The notes beneath the pieces are model-generated. The model did not search any database. It was not told the origin of the DNA and saw nothing but the letters and a program-made list of their open reading frames with translations. DNA of 64,000 nt from Accumulibacter sp964420975. GTDB taxonomy: Bacteria; Pseudomonadota; Gammaproteobacteria; Burkholderiales; Rhodocyclaceae. Location of the stretch: positions 124,001 to 188,000 of the forward strand of contig CAYQVH010000004.1 in the NCBI GenBank assembly GCA_964420975.1, given 5' to 3'. This document shows positions 54,751 through 63,412 of the stretch, piece after piece (within the stretch, counting starts at the first letter, position 1; the number at the start of each line of letters is the position of its first letter). Made by a program: the position numbers and the translations under genes.

Positions 54751-55329
54751 TCAGCGCGGCGCCATCGCGTCAAGCGAGAGGTTGAGCATCAACACGTTGA
54801 CCCTCGGCTCACCCAGGAAACCCCACTGACGCTCCTCGCGGTGTTGGTCGATCAGCCCATGTACCGCCGCCAACGTCAGCTGGCGCTGGTGGGCAATGCG
54901 TGGCGCTTGCCAGAAAGCGGCCGCCGGACTGAGGTGGGGGTCCAGCCCGCTGGCCGACGAGGTGACGAGGTCGACCGGGATCGGCGCGCCCTGCGCCGGA
55001 TCGGCCACTCGCAACGCCAGGATTCGCGCCGTGACGGCTTGTTCCAGCGCCGGATTCAGCGGCCCGAGATTGGAAGCGCCCGAGGCCCCTCCATTGTAGG
55101 CGACGGGCGTGGTCGCCGACGGTCGGCCCCAGAAGTAGGCTGGATCCGAAAACGATTGGCCGACCAGGCGTGAGCCGACGATCCTGCCCTCCCTGGCGAT
55201 CAGGCTGCCATTGGCCTGCGCGGCGAACAACAGTTGGCCGACTCCGGTCACCAGCGCGGGGTAGACGACGCCGGTGATCACGGTCAGCGCCAGCAACATC
55301 AACAAGGCGGGTTTGAATTCCTTGAACAT
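54751..55329 (-). CDS. kdpC: Potassium-transporting ATPase subunit C
   Basis: A 192-residue subunit with one N-terminal membrane helix (LLMLLALTVITGVVYPALVTG) and a soluble domain with GSRLVGQSFSDPAYFWGRPSAT and SSASGLDPHLSPAAA, all typical of KdpC. It stabilises the KdpFABC complex and raises ATP affinity. It lies 3 nt upstream of kdpD and 10 nt downstream of kdpB. Confidence 0.96.
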   Translation of the reverse strand: MFKEFKPALLMLLALTVITGVVYPALVTGVGQLLFAAQANGSLIAREGRIVGSRLVGQSFSDPAYFWGRPSATTPVAYNGGASGASNLGPLNPALEQAVTARILALRVADPAQGAPIPVDLVTSSASGLDPHLSPAAAFWQAPRIAHQRQLTLAAVHGLIDQHREERQWGFLGEPRVNVLMLNLSLDAMAPR

Positions 55330-55339
55330 GGGGCGAACC

Positions 55340-57403
55340 TCAGCTGAGGTGAAGGGCGACCAGGAAGAGGTCGATGGCCTTGATCCCGATGAAGGGGACG
55401 ATCAAGCCGCCAAGACCGTAGAGGGCGACGTTGCGGCGGAGGACCGCCGCCGCTCCCTGCGGCCGATAGGCAATCCCCCTCAAGGCGAGCGGAATCAGGG
55501 CGACGATGATCAGGGCGTTGAAGATGACCGCCGAGAGAATGGCCGACGACGGCGTCGCCAGTCCCATCACGTTGAGCACGCCCAGCGCCGGGTAGGTGCT
55601 GGCGAACGCCGCGGGAATGATCGCGAAGTATTTGGCGATGTCGTTGGCGATGCTGAAAGTGGTCAATGCTCCACGGGTCATCAGCATTTGCTTGCCCGTT
55701 TCGACGACCTCGATCAGTTTGGTCGGGTTGGAGTCGAGGTCGACCATGTTCCCCGCTTCCTTGGCCGCCTGGGTCCCGGTGTTCATCGCTACCGCGACGT
55801 CGGCTTGCGCCAGCGCTGGCGCGTCGTTGGTTCCGTCGCCGGTCATCGCCACCAGGCGACCTTCGGCTTGGTAGCGGCGGATCAGCTTGAGCTTGTCTTC
55901 CGGAGTCGCCTCGGCGAGGAAATCGTCTACCCCCGCTTCGGCGGCAATGGCGGCGGCGGTCAGGCGGTTGTCGCCGGTGATCATCACGGTCTTGATGCCC
56001 ATCCGGCGCAGCTCGGAAAATCGCTCCTTCATGCCGCCCTTGACGATGTCCTTGAGTTCGACCGCGCCAAGGACCTGATTGCCCTCGGAGACGACCAGCG
56101 GCGTCGAACCGCGTCTGGACATTTCCTCGATCGCCGTCTGGATCGCCGCCGGCCAGGCGCCGCCCTGGCCCTCGACGTGGGCGCGTAGCGCGTCCGCCGC
56201 GCCCTTGCGAATCCTCCGTTGCTGCCAGTCGATGCCACTCATGCGCGTCTGGGCGGAAAAGTGCACGAATTGCGCCCCTTCGGCGCGAATGTCCCGACCG
56301 CGCTGGTGCAGTGTCTCCTTGGCCAGCGTCACGATCGACCGACCTTCGGGCGTCTCGTCGGCCAACGAAGCCAGCAGGGCGGCTTCGGCCAGATCACGCT
56401 CGGCCACCGCTACGGCCGGAACGAAGGCCGCCGCCTGGCGGTTGCCGAGCGTGATCGTTCCCGTCTTGTCGAGCAGCAACACATCGACATCGCCCGCCGC
56501 TTCGACGGCGCGGCCGGAAGTGGCGATGACGTTGCGTTCCATCATGCGGCTCATTCCGGCAATGCCGATCGCCGACAGGAGGCCGCCGATGGTGGTTGGA
56601 ATCAGGCAGACCAGCAGCGCCACCAGTACCGTGACGGTCACCACGGTTCCCGATTGGGCCGCTTCGACGGCATACAGCGAAAACGGCAACAGGGTTGCGG
56701 TGGCGAGCAGGAAAACCAGCGTCAAGGCGACGAGGAGAATGGTCAGAGCGATTTCGTTCGGCGTTTTCTGGCGCTTGGCCGCTTCGACCATGCCGATCAT
56801 CCGATCGAGAAAAGTTTCGCCGGGATTGGTGGTGACGCGCACGATCAGCCAGTCGGAAAGGACCCGGGTGCCGCCGGTGACGGCGCTGAAATCGCCTCCC
56901 GATTCGCGGATCACCGGCGCCGACTCGCCGGTGATCGCCGACTCGTCGACCGAAGCGACGCCTTCGACCGCCTCGCCGTCGGCGGGGATTACGTCGCCGG
57001 CCTGAACGACGATCACATCACCGCGGCGCAAGTCCTCGGCGGGCACCGTGTACCAGTGAGACTTGCTCGCCGGGTCTTGCAGCTTCTTCGCCCAGACGGT
57101 CTGCCGCAGGCCGCGCAACGAGTCCGCTTCGGCGCGGCCGCGACCTTCCGCCATCGCCTCGGCAAAATTGGCGAACAGAACGGTGAACCACAGCCAGACG
57201 GTAATCGCGAAGATGAACCCGGCCGGAGCCTCGCCTTGGCCGACGACGGCTTCGACGAACAGGCCGGTGGTCAACACGCTGCCTAGCCAGACGACGAACA
57301 TCACCGGATTCTTGATCTGGTCGCGCGGCGACAGGCGCGCCAGAGCGTCCCAGATCGCCTGGTAGACCAGCGAGCGATCGTTGAGCGAGGGTTGTTTGGT
57401 CAT
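55340..57403 (-). CDS. kdpB: Potassium-transporting P-type ATPase subunit B
   Basis: The catalytic P-type ATPase subunit, 687 residues. The phosphorylation motif LLLDKTGTITLG lies near residue 305, with SAITGESAPVIRESGGD near 160, and MTGDGTNDAPALAQADVAVAMN near 515. Start ATG 57403 is preferred over one 8 codons upstream because GGGAG lies 8 nt before it and the N-terminus MTKQPSLNDRSL matches. It sits between kdpA and kdpC. Confidence 0.97.
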   Translation of the reverse strand: MTKQPSLNDRSLVYQAIWDALARLSPRDQIKNPVMFVVWLGSVLTTGLFVEAVVGQGEAPAGFIFAITVWLWFTVLFANFAEAMAEGRGRAEADSLRGLRQTVWAKKLQDPASKSHWYTVPAEDLRRGDVIVVQAGDVIPADGEAVEGVASVDESAITGESAPVIRESGGDFSAVTGGTRVLSDWLIVRVTTNPGETFLDRMIGMVEAAKRQKTPNEIALTILLVALTLVFLLATATLLPFSLYAVEAAQSGTVVTVTVLVALLVCLIPTTIGGLLSAIGIAGMSRMMERNVIATSGRAVEAAGDVDVLLLDKTGTITLGNRQAAAFVPAVAVAERDLAEAALLASLADETPEGRSIVTLAKETLHQRGRDIRAEGAQFVHFSAQTRMSGIDWQQRRIRKGAADALRAHVEGQGGAWPAAIQTAIEEMSRRGSTPLVVSEGNQVLGAVELKDIVKGGMKERFSELRRMGIKTVMITGDNRLTAAAIAAEAGVDDFLAEATPEDKLKLIRRYQAEGRLVAMTGDGTNDAPALAQADVAVAMNTGTQAAKEAGNMVDLDSNPTKLIEVVETGKQMLMTRGALTTFSIANDIAKYFAIIPAAFASTYPALGVLNVMGLATPSSAILSAVIFNALIIVALIPLALRGIAYRPQGAAAVLRRNVALYGLGGLIVPFIGIKAIDLFLVALHLS

Positions 57404-57416
57404 TTTTTGTCTCCCG

Positions 57417-59171
57417 TTAGTGAACACCGGTCATTTGCAGCTGCTCGGTGATCGGGCCGAGCGCCAGCGCCGGCAGAAACGTCAGTGCGCCGACGACGAT
57501 CACCGTCGCGATCAGCAGCACCACGAACAGCGGCGTGTGCGTCGGCAGGGTGCCGGCTGAGGGCGGAATGGTTTTCTTGCCGGCAAGCGCGCCGGCGATG
57601 GCCAGCACCGGAATCATCAACCCGTAGCGCGCGAATAGCATCGCCAGCCCAAGAACGGTGTTGTAGAAGGGGGTATTGGCGGAGAGCCCGGCGAAAGCGC
57701 TGCCGTTGTTGTTGCCGGCCGAAGAGAAGGCATAGAGAATCTCCGAAAAGCCATGCACACCGGGATTGGCGATTCCCGCCCTGCCAGCTTCGGTGACTAC
57801 AGCCAATGCGGTGCCGACCAGTACCAGCAGGCAGGGAACGAGGATGACGAGCGCCGCCATTTTCATTTCGAAGGCTTCTATCTTCTTGCCCAGATATTCG
57901 GGCGTGCGACCGATCATCAGGCCGGCGATGAAAACGGCGACGAGGGCGAAGACGATCATGCCGTAAAGCCCGGAGCCGACGCCGCCGAAGATCACTTCAC
58001 CAAGTTGCATCAGGCACATCGTTGCCAAGCCACCAAGGGGAGTCAACGAGTCGTGCATGGCATTGACCGACCCGTTCGAGGCGGCAGTCGTCGCCGTGGC
58101 CCAGAGCGCCGAGTTGACAATGCCGAACCGGCTTTCCTTGCCCTCCATATTGCCGCCCGCTTGCAACTCCGAAGCTTCCGTCGCCAAGCCCAAGCGCGCG
58201 TACAGTGGATTGCCCGCTTGCTCGGCGGCGACACACAGCGCCAGCAAGGCGATGAACACCAGGGTCATCGCAGCGAGGATCGCCAGACCCTGCCGTGGAT
58301 CGCCGATCAGCCGGCCGAAAGTGAAACACAGCGCGGCCGGGATGAGCAGAATGGCGAGCATCTCCAGAAAGTTGGACAGAGGCGTCGGATTTTCCAGCGG
58401 ATGCGCCGAGTTGGCATTGAAAAAGCCGCCGCCGTTGGTTCCAAGCTGCTTGATCGCGACTTGCGAAGCGGCCGGGCCAAGCGCGATCGTCTGCTCGCCG
58501 CCAGCATTGGCGGCTGGCGGCGACGAAGCCGGCGACTGCACGCGTTCGGCTTTCACGTAAGGAGCGACAGTCTGCACGACGCCCTGGCCGATCAGCACGA
58601 CCGACAGCAGAAGCGACAGCGGGAGCAGGATGTAGAGCACCGAGCGGACGAGGTCCACCCAGAAGTTGCCGATGCCTTTTTCTTCGCGGCGCGTAAAGCC
58701 CCTGAGCAAAGCGACCAGGACGGCCATTCCCGACGCCGCCGAAACGAAGTTCTGCACCGTTAGACCCAACATCTGGGTGAGATAGCTCAGCGAGGTCTCG
58801 CCGGCGTAGCCCTGCCAGTTGGTGTTGGTCGCGAAGCTGACCGCGGTGTTGAAAGCCGAGTCGGCGGCAATCGCCGGCAAGGCTTCCGGGTTCAGCGGCA
58901 ACCCCGCCTGCAGGCGTTGCAGGGCGTAGAGGACGAGCGCTCCGAGCAGATTGAAGATCAGCAAGGCGCCGGCGTAGCGGGTCCACGGCATGTCGTCTTC
59001 GGGAGCAACCCGAGCGACGCGGTAGATCGTCCGCTCCACCGGCGCCAGCCAGCGAGCAAACAACGGCACATCGGCCTGATAGATTCGGGCCATGTACACT
59101 CCCAACGGCCACGCCAGCGCGAAGAGCACGACCAGATAGACGACAACTTGCAGGTAGCCGTTGGCGATCAC
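57417..59171 (-). CDS. kdpA: Potassium-transporting ATPase subunit A
   Basis: The K+ channel-like subunit, 584 residues with about ten helices. Selectivity-filter regions are visible: NTAVSFATNTNWQGYAGE, LGTNGGGFFNANSAHPLENP and SSAGNNNGSAFAGL. The frame is open to 59402, but GTG 59171 with GGAGG 8 nt before it, overlapping the kdpF stop, is the natural start. The preceding codons are Arg/Ser-rich and unlike KdpA. Confidence 0.96.
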   Translation of the reverse strand: MIANGYLQVVVYLVVLFALAWPLGVYMARIYQADVPLFARWLAPVERTIYRVARVAPEDDMPWTRYAGALLIFNLLGALVLYALQRLQAGLPLNPEALPAIAADSAFNTAVSFATNTNWQGYAGETSLSYLTQMLGLTVQNFVSAASGMAVLVALLRGFTRREEKGIGNFWVDLVRSVLYILLPLSLLLSVVLIGQGVVQTVAPYVKAERVQSPASSPPAANAGGEQTIALGPAASQVAIKQLGTNGGGFFNANSAHPLENPTPLSNFLEMLAILLIPAALCFTFGRLIGDPRQGLAILAAMTLVFIALLALCVAAEQAGNPLYARLGLATEASELQAGGNMEGKESRFGIVNSALWATATTAASNGSVNAMHDSLTPLGGLATMCLMQLGEVIFGGVGSGLYGMIVFALVAVFIAGLMIGRTPEYLGKKIEAFEMKMAALVILVPCLLVLVGTALAVVTEAGRAGIANPGVHGFSEILYAFSSAGNNNGSAFAGLSANTPFYNTVLGLAMLFARYGLMIPVLAIAGALAGKKTIPPSAGTLPTHTPLFVVLLIATVIVVGALTFLPALALGPITEQLQMTGVH

Positions 59172-59260
59172 GAGAAGTCCTCCGGATGAAAGAGGATGAC
59201 AAGCAGGTAGATGGCGACGGCGACCGCGACCATCAGGGCGATCAGGTAGGTGGTGCTCAT
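59168..59260 (-). CDS. kdpF: Potassium-transporting ATPase small subunit F
   Basis: A 30-residue single-helix protein: MSTTYLIALMVAVAV followed by AIYLLVILFHPEDF and a Ser. Its stop TGA overlaps the GTG of kdpA and its ATG overlaps the stop of the small ORF before it. The position, length and sequence (an N-terminal helix ending in HPE-F) are those of KdpF, which stabilises the complex. GGAGG lies close upstream of the ATG. Confidence 0.93.
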   Translation of the reverse strand: MSTTYLIALMVAVAVAIYLLVILFHPEDFS

Positions 59261-59349
59261 CAACGCCTCCGCAACTTCTCGAAGCAAGCGACGAGCGTCG
59301 CCGTGACGAAGAAAAAAGCAAGCATGAGAAGAACGAAAAGGGTATCCAT
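59260..59349 (-). CDS. Small membrane ORF (29 residues) ahead of kdpF
   Basis: A 29-codon ORF starting at ATG 59349 with a perfect GGAGGTGAC before it. The product is one hydrophobic helix (MDTLFVLLMLAFFFV then TATLVACF) and a basic end EKLRRR. The stop overlaps the kdpF ATG (TGATG), so it is coupled to kdpFABC. Short single-helix ORFs in this position occur in some other kdp operons but are rarely annotated. It may be an additional subunit or a leader; no function is established. Confidence 0.7.
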   Translation of the reverse strand: MDTLFVLLMLAFFFVTATLVACFEKLRRR

Positions 59350-59685
59350 GTCACCTCCAGCGATAAACTCTGACAGAGGTACTGTAGGGGTGACGTCGTC
59401 AAGATGCCGCAAAAAAGGCGGGCCGTTGCGCTAAGAAAGCGTCAAGACGAGTCCGTGACGGACAGGGTTCGGGGTCAAGAAAACTCGGAGGGCGGAAAAG
59501 GGAGCCAGCCAGTTTCCAGTGTGCGCTCAGACCGACCAAGAGGGAAGCATGCGCAGACTAAGGTGATATCACTCATTATTCAATATATTGAGTCATATAT
59601 TTCGAGTCAGTTCTCGGATTGTGGGAGTCACTGATGGGAGTCGCCACGGTAACTGAAGAGGAAGGTTCTCGGGAAGCCAGTCACC
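59350..59685. other. Region upstream of the kdp operon, with an AT-rich island
   Basis: About 340 bp. The kdp promoter should be within 59350-59420 (a GTTTATCGC stretch at about 59362), but I see no certain KdpE site. At 59566-59615 is an AT-rich island unlike its surroundings, with perfect palindrome TCAATATATTGA (59580-59591) and nearby GAGTCA repeats. No gene is recognised here. Confidence 0.5.
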
Positions 59686-60030
59686 TTGGAGATGTCCGGC
59701 TGGCGTCGACAAGCCGTGCAGCTGGGTCTGCATGAGAAACGCAGCAGGATCGTTTGTCTGGGGAACTATGCGTTTTGCGGCGAAAAATTGTGCGAGAAGA
59801 AACACCCGGAGGTAGCGCAAGCGTGGTGGAAACTGGCGGCAAGTCGTGCCCAAAAAAGATCCGGCGTTTCGCACGACCCTGTCGTCACCCGCTTGACGGC
59901 TGAAGAAGCCATCAAGCAGTTGCGGGCGCAGGGATTTGCGGACGGGGGGCTTCCTTCCCGAAGCGGAACGTCGAACGTGTTGAAACGGTAAGGGTACCGG
60001 CTGCGTTCGGCGCTCAAGGCCAAACCCTAA
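59686..60030 (+). pseudogene. ISAzo13-like transposase remnant
   Basis: The frame reads FCGEKLCEKKHPEVAQAWWK, TRLTAEEAIKQLRAQGFADG and, after a TAA at 59989-59991 where an Asn codon is expected, GYRLRSALKAKP, then another TAA. This is the N-terminal region of ISAzo13-type transposases (the segment before the DDE core). The DDE part is missing. It is preceded by MEMSGWRRQAVQLG and no terminal repeats were found. Confidence 0.7.
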
Positions 60031-60044
60031 AGCGCTGGAGGTCA

Positions 60045-60140
60045 GTCCAGATACTTGACTCCAGGCTGACCATCGCCCTTGCGTCCGAGGAAGTCGCCAG
60101 GCAGGACGACCAGACGCAGCACGTCATTGAGGGTGGCCGC
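60045..60140 (-). pseudogene. IS4-like transposase C-terminal remnant
   Basis: Reverse-strand reading LNDVLRLVVLPGDFLGRKGD followed by GQPGVKYLD resembles the end of IS4/Tn5-type transposases (F-L-G-R-K-G-D-G-x-P-G-V-K). A TGA follows, and a one-base shift would restore LQRF. Only about 30 codons remain and it abuts the ISAzo13-like remnant. Moderate confidence because it is short. Confidence 0.6.
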
Positions 60141-60167
60141 TCAGCCGGCGGTACGTGCTCTTGCGTC

Positions 60168-61217
60168 CTAGCCGGCGCCGGCCGCGAGCGCACGCGTGAG
60201 CTCAGCGGCGGGAATCTCGCGGCAGCCGGTAACCTTCTGGCCCGCCCACAGGGGCGAGAAATCACCTCTGCCTTCGGCTTCCGCCCGGGCCCGCAGCGGC
60301 GCGATGGCCGCGGCCGCCAGTGGGAAGTCCGGAGTTGGCGTGAGCGGACCGAGTTCGCGCATCAGCCGATTGACGATGCCGCGCGCCGGGCGGCCGGTAA
60401 ACAGTGTCGTCAGTGCGGTCTGTGCCGCGTGTCGGCTCTTGATCGCGGCGCGGTGCACCGCGCTGGTCGTCGCCTCCGGGCACAGCAGATAGGCGGTTCC
60501 CACTTGGACCGCCGATGCCCCGCATGCCAGAGCTGCTGCCACGCCGTCCGCGTTGGCGATGCCGCCGGCGGCGATCACCGGGCACTTCACCGCCGTGACG
60601 ATCTGCGGCAACAACGTAAATAGGGCCCCCTGCCTGCTCAAGTCCGATTCGAGAAAATGCCCGCGGTGGCCGCCTGCTTCCAGGCCTTGGGCGATGATCG
60701 CGTCGACGCCGCGCGCCTCGAGCCAGCGCGCTTCCTCGACGGTGGTCGCCGAAGACAGGATGCGCGCGCCGCTGCCACGGACGCGGGCCAGCAGCGCAGC
60801 GGCGGGCAATCCAAAATGAAAGCTCACCACCGCCGGGCGGTAGGTTTCCACCAGTTCGGCGGCGTCGGCATCGAACGGTCGGCGCGCCGGACCGGCGGGA
60901 ATCGCGGCCAGATCGAGTCCGAGTTCACGGTAGTAAGGGGCGAGGCGGTCACGCCAGGCGGCCTCGCGTGCCTCATTCGGCGTCGGCGACGCATGGCAGA
61001 AGAAATTCACGTTCACCGGGTGTGCTCCCCCGGCGGCGCAGCGTTCCAGCTCGGATCGCAGCGCGTCTGCGGTCAGCATCGCCGCTGGCAATGATCCCAG
61101 ACCGCCGGCGCCAGTCACGGCAAGCGCCAGGCTGCTGTCTTGTACCCCGGCCATCGGCGCCTGGATGATGGGTAACGCGATACCCAGGGATTCCAGCAAG
61201 CGATTCATCGCCATCAC
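60168..61217 (-). CDS. Nitronate monooxygenase-like flavoprotein
   Basis: A 349-residue TIM-barrel FMN enzyme of the nitronate monooxygenase/FabK-like family (2-nitropropane dioxygenase). The N-terminus PIIQAPMAGVQDSSLALAVT, QGLEAGGHRGHF near 172 (with the His expected for NMO), and CPVIAAGGIANADGVAAAL and GASAVQVGTAYLLCPEA near 220-245 are characteristic. It oxidises alkyl nitronates such as propionate-3-nitronate, but some members do other reactions. Starts MMAMNRLLES; the second or third Met may be used. It precedes a truncated enoyl-CoA hydratase gene. Confidence 0.9.
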   Translation of the reverse strand: MMAMNRLLESLGIALPIIQAPMAGVQDSSLALAVTGAGGLGSLPAAMLTADALRSELERCAAGGAHPVNVNFFCHASPTPNEAREAAWRDRLAPYYRELGLDLAAIPAGPARRPFDADAAELVETYRPAVVSFHFGLPAAALLARVRGSGARILSSATTVEEARWLEARGVDAIIAQGLEAGGHRGHFLESDLSRQGALFTLLPQIVTAVKCPVIAAGGIANADGVAAALACGASAVQVGTAYLLCPEATTSAVHRAAIKSRHAAQTALTTLFTGRPARGIVNRLMRELGPLTPTPDFPLAAAAIAPLRARAEAEGRGDFSPLWAGQKVTGCREIPAAELTRALAAGAG

Positions 61218-61221
61218 TCCG

Positions 61222-61566
61222 TCATGCAGGTCCAGTTTCCGTGATGCCGCTCATTGCCCGCACCAGGTCGGCGCCGAGTTGGGCCGCGGCATCGAGCGGC
61301 ATGTCTAGGCCTCGGTGCAGCGCCTTCCAGGTGAGCTGCACGGCCAGCGGCGAGTTCGGCAGGATGTCCGCCAGCCAGGCCATCACTTCCTCGACGACCC
61401 GCTCGGAATCGACCACGGCGTGCACCAGCCCGATCGACAGGGCGGTTTCGGCATCCACTGCTCGTCCGCGCAGCAGCAGCTTTGCAGCGTGCGTTCGGCC
61501 GACGAGCCGCGCCAGGCGCGTGGTGCCGCCGAATCCGCCCACGGCGCCGATCCTGACTTCCGGATT
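61222..61566 (-). pseudogene. 5'-truncated enoyl-CoA hydratase/isomerase
   Basis: The C-terminal 115 or so residues of a crotonase-family protein: NPEVRIGAVGGFGGTTRLAR, then GRAVDAETALSIGLVHAVVD and a helical tail. The N-terminal half with the oxyanion hole is absent: directly before it lies the CTAG end of a 170 bp repeat-bounded element, giving an in-frame TAG. It runs 4 nt before the nitronate monooxygenase gene, which was presumably cotranscribed with it once. Confidence 0.85.
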
Positions 61567-61736
61567 CTAGCAGCCTGCCGGACTTGATGGGTCGAAGCGA
61601 AAAAAGCGGGGAGCGGGGACAGATTTTCACGAATATTTCAAGCCAATAGTCGAACTATTGGCGCCGGAATGCGGGGAAATAGGGACCGCTGCCCCACTTT
61701 TTGCAGCCGACTGGGTCAAGTCCGACAGGCTGCTAG
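61567..61736. mobile_element. MITE-like element with inverted repeats and CTAG ends
   Basis: A 170 bp unit whose ends are inverted repeats: CAGCCTGYCGGACTTGA (17 bp, one mismatch, left at 61571-61587, right at 61716-61732), each flanked by CTAG (61567-61570 and 61733-61736), a target duplication as in IS5-type transposition. Inside is a perfect 9 bp hairpin GCCAATAGT/ACTATTGGC (61642-61662) and a GGGGACAGATTTT stretch. No coding capacity. It joins a truncated enoyl-CoA hydratase to a broken kinase, so it marks a deletion or recombination point. Confidence 0.75.
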
Positions 61737-63345
61737 ACAGTTCGTCAACGGCAAGGCCAGACAGAGTCGCGTACCGCCGATCGCCGACGGCAAGGGCCGC
61801 AGGCTGCCGCCGTGCAGGGCCGCGACGCGTTGCGCGATCGCCAGGCCGAGGCCGCCAATACCGCCGCTGGTGCGCTGGTGCGGCGGGTCGCGCAGCGACT
61901 TGCCCTGCTCGAGACGACTCAACACTTCTGTCGACAGACCGGGGCCGGAATCTTCGACCACTACCTCGGCTCGCCCGTCTTCACGTCGCAGACTAACGCG
62001 CACCGGTGCAGCGCCCGCGGCGTGCCGCATGGCGTTGTCGAGCAAGTTGCTCAGCGCTCGCTCGATGAGCTGCAGATCGCCCTCCAACTCCAGGGGACCG
62101 GGGGCGCGCCATGCAAGGTCACAGGCGGAGGCCCTTCACCGAGGTCGAACTTCTGTACTGTGTCGGTCACCAGTTCGTCGAGCCGGAAACGCTCGCGATG
62201 CAGCACCTGATCGGTAGACTGTAACGCCGCCAGTTCGAACAGTTGCTGCGAGAGGCGGCGAACCTTGTCACTCTGGGCCAGCGCCGCCGTCAGCACGCGC
62301 TCGCGCTGCCCCGACTCGGCCAGCGTTTTTCCAGCCAGTGCTTCGAGCTGACCGTGCAGTGCCGTCAGTGGCGTTCGCAGGTCATGTGCGACGCTGGCCA
62401 TCATCTCGCGGTGCTCGCTTGCCTGCTGTTGTTCGCGTGCCGCTTGCGCCTCGATGCGTTGCGTCATCGCGTCGAAAGCGGCGCTGATGGCGCTCACCTC
62501 GTCGCCGGAGCTACGTTCCTGCCCGCCCGTCGGTGCGCGACAACCGTCAGCGTCGAGGGGTTCAGGCTACGCAGGGAGTAGTCTCGCAGGCGACCGGCCA
62601 GACGATGCAGAGGCTGGGTGAGGCGGCGAAACACAAAGACGCCAACCAAAAGCGTTACCAGCATTCCAGCCGCAGCAACCAGGCCGGCACCTTGCCAGAC
62701 CCGGCGCAGGCTGAGCTGCCCGGCGACCTGCTCGCGCGCCGGCCCGTCGAGCACGACGTACAGGTACCCCGGCGGCCGTGAGTCACCCACACGCGGCGGG
62801 AACATCGCGGCGCTGAAGATGCGAGGCACACCCGAGCCCATTGGGTCGGTACCACGCAGCGGCAAGGCAGCACCCGCCAGGAAGTTGCGCACGGCCTGGA
62901 GGTCCCCCTGTTCCTGCCGCACCATGCCGGGATCGCCGATGTACGCCTGGACGCGGCCGTCCGCATCGAGGACATAGACCTGGATACCCGGGTTGACCAC
63001 CATCAGCATCGACAGCAGCGCCGCGCGCGCCTCGCCAGTCCATGCGACAGCCGTTGCAGCGCCTCCTCTTCGTGCTCCGCTGGACGTGTCGGCCGACCGG
63101 GCGCTGAGCATGATTACCGGCACGTCCGCGTGGCGCGCCCGCAGATGGCGGCAGACGTCCCAGCCGTCGGCACCCGGCAGCATGAGGTCCAGCAGGACCA
63201 TGTCCCAGCGCTGACGATCGATTGACGCCATCGCCTGTAGACCGTCGGACTCGCGATGCAGCCGGTAGCCGGCTTCCTCCAGGTGTAGACGCAAGGCGGC
63301 GGCAATCGCGTCGTCGTCCTCGACGAGCAGCAGTTGCTCGTTCAT
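61737..63345 (-). pseudogene. Fused and frameshifted response regulator/histidine kinase
   Basis: The first 83 or so codons (from ATG 63345) are a receiver: VEDDDAIAAALRLHLEEAGY, the Asp in MVLLDLMLPGADGWD, ending at VIMLSARSADTS. They run straight into the extracellular sensor of a kinase (TGEARAALLSMLMVVNPGIQ), so the rest of the regulator and the kinase N-terminus were deleted. TM and HAMP follow; near 62510 the frame shifts to GDEVSAISAAFDAM and MASVAHDLRTPLTALHGQLE (His box), and near 62090 again to LELEGDLQLIERALSNLLDN and GGIGGLGLAIAQ. The last nine codons come from the MITE. A two-component pair destroyed by deletion. Confidence 0.85.
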
Positions 63346-63412
63346 CGGGCAACCGGTATCGCGCGCGGGCGGCGCCGGGGCGTCCAGGAAAGGGAAACGA
63401 CGAGCTTCGGCG

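Noticed and set aside
59172..59402. Upstream extension of the kdpA frame
   Set aside because: The region encodes kdpF and the small ORF in other frames, and GTG 59171 has a good ribosome site.
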